From: Proteobacteria bacterium UBA3413
GTDB lineage: Bacteria > Pseudomonadota > Gammaproteobacteria > Magnimaribacterales > D2472
Assembly (NCBI GenBank): GCA_002358345.1
Contig: DEOR01000007.1
Coordinates: 10,314 to 15,318, forward strand
Reading direction: 5' to 3'
DNA length: 5,005 bases
Of the stretch, positions 4,920 to 5,005 are shown piece after piece. Below the pieces are notes generated by a model. It saw only the letters and a program-made list of their open reading frames with translations. It had not been told where the DNA came from and did no database searches. The position numbers were made by a program, and so were the translations under genes. The first letter of the stretch is position 1, and every line of letters starts with the position of its first letter.

Positions 4920-5005
4920 ATGGAAGAGAAATATATTAGATTTTATATAAGTTTTCATAAGGCATTTCAGAACAAGAAATCTTATTCTCTGTTAGAACTG
5001 AATCA
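4920..5005 (+). repeat. Array repeat unit, copy 4, cut by window end
   Basis: Aligns with copies 1-3 from ATGGAAGAG through the 5' hairpin arm (AATCTTATTCTCTGTT, about 4978-4993). The centre then begins and the window ends. The coding half is closest to copy 1 (FHKAFQNKKS). The 3' arm cannot be checked here. Confidence 0.8.
4920..5005 (+). CDS. Small repeat-encoded protein, copy 4, 3'-partial
   Basis: Begins MEEKYIRFYISFHKAFQN, then NKKSYSLLELN to the window end, with no stop seen. AAAGGG (4908-4913) lies six bases before the ATG. Compared with the other copies, Lys7 is replaced by Arg and residue 10 is variable as in the others, while most remaining changes are synonymous. It follows the four-helix membrane protein gene in the same direction. 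Function unknown. Confidence 0.45.
   Translation, partial: MEEKYIRFYISFHKAFQNKKSYSLLELN

Noticed and set aside
3087..5005. Canonical integron attC sites
   Set aside because: I searched the four units for RYYYAAC near the 5' end and GTTRRRY near the 3' end and found no such pair. The nearest is GTTAGAA in copy 4, which fails at the last base. The GTTAAGT at 3827-3833 lies outside the repeat and has no partner.
3087..5005. CRISPR array
   Set aside because: The repeats are about 120 bases, contain reading frames and are about 600 bases apart with genes between them; there are no short regular spacers.

Overview
The window starts inside the 3' part of glmS, a housekeeping gene whose product closely resembles gammaproteobacterial GlmS. 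It then runs into clearly AT-richer accessory DNA. Hand counts of single 60-base rows give about 47% G+C inside glmS (541-600) and 30-35% in rows from the DUF3427 fragment, the lipoprotein gene and the array genes. All supported genes are on the + strand. A gammaproteobacterium, perhaps marine, fits, but the genus cannot be told from this sequence.

Layout. (1) 1-1159: last 385 codons of glmS, with both sugar-isomerase (SIS) domains and a conserved 3' end, which is the target type used by Tn7-like elements (attTn7). (2) 1185-1499: a 104-residue orphan DUF3427-like domain that looks cut at both ends. This domain normally sits at the C-terminus of large helicase or nuclease proteins. (3) 1599-2768: a predicted secreted lipoprotein with an NTF2/SnoaL-like N-terminal half and two related C-terminal repeats, closed by a strong intrinsic terminator at 2776-2817. 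(4) 2818-5005: an ordered array. A related repeat unit of about 120 bases occurs four times (from 3087, 3665, 4260 and 4920; the last is cut by the window end). Between the units lie single unrelated genes: an isoprenylcysteine-methyltransferase-like membrane protein, a membrane-tethered XRE-type regulator and an uncharacterised four-helix membrane protein.

The array is the main discovery. Each unit opens with a short reading frame (consensus start MEEKYIKFYxSFHKxFQN) whose copies differ largely at synonymous third positions, so it looks translated. In the three complete copies the unit ends in an inverted repeat that can form a long bulged hairpin with a conserved CAGTCAC centre, which is inverted in copy 2. 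One-gene-one-hairpin spacing, with all genes in one direction, recalls an integron cassette array. However, canonical attC core sites (RYYYAAC/GTTRRRY) are absent from the units and no integrase is in view. It could be an undescribed cassette or recombination system, a dispersed small-protein gene family, or a mobile hairpin element that carries a short coding sequence.

The array genes are closely packed. Copy 1's frame overlaps the start of the methyltransferase gene, and copy 2's start lies one base after that gene's stop. No T-run terminator is seen between array genes, so co-transcription and translational coupling are plausible.
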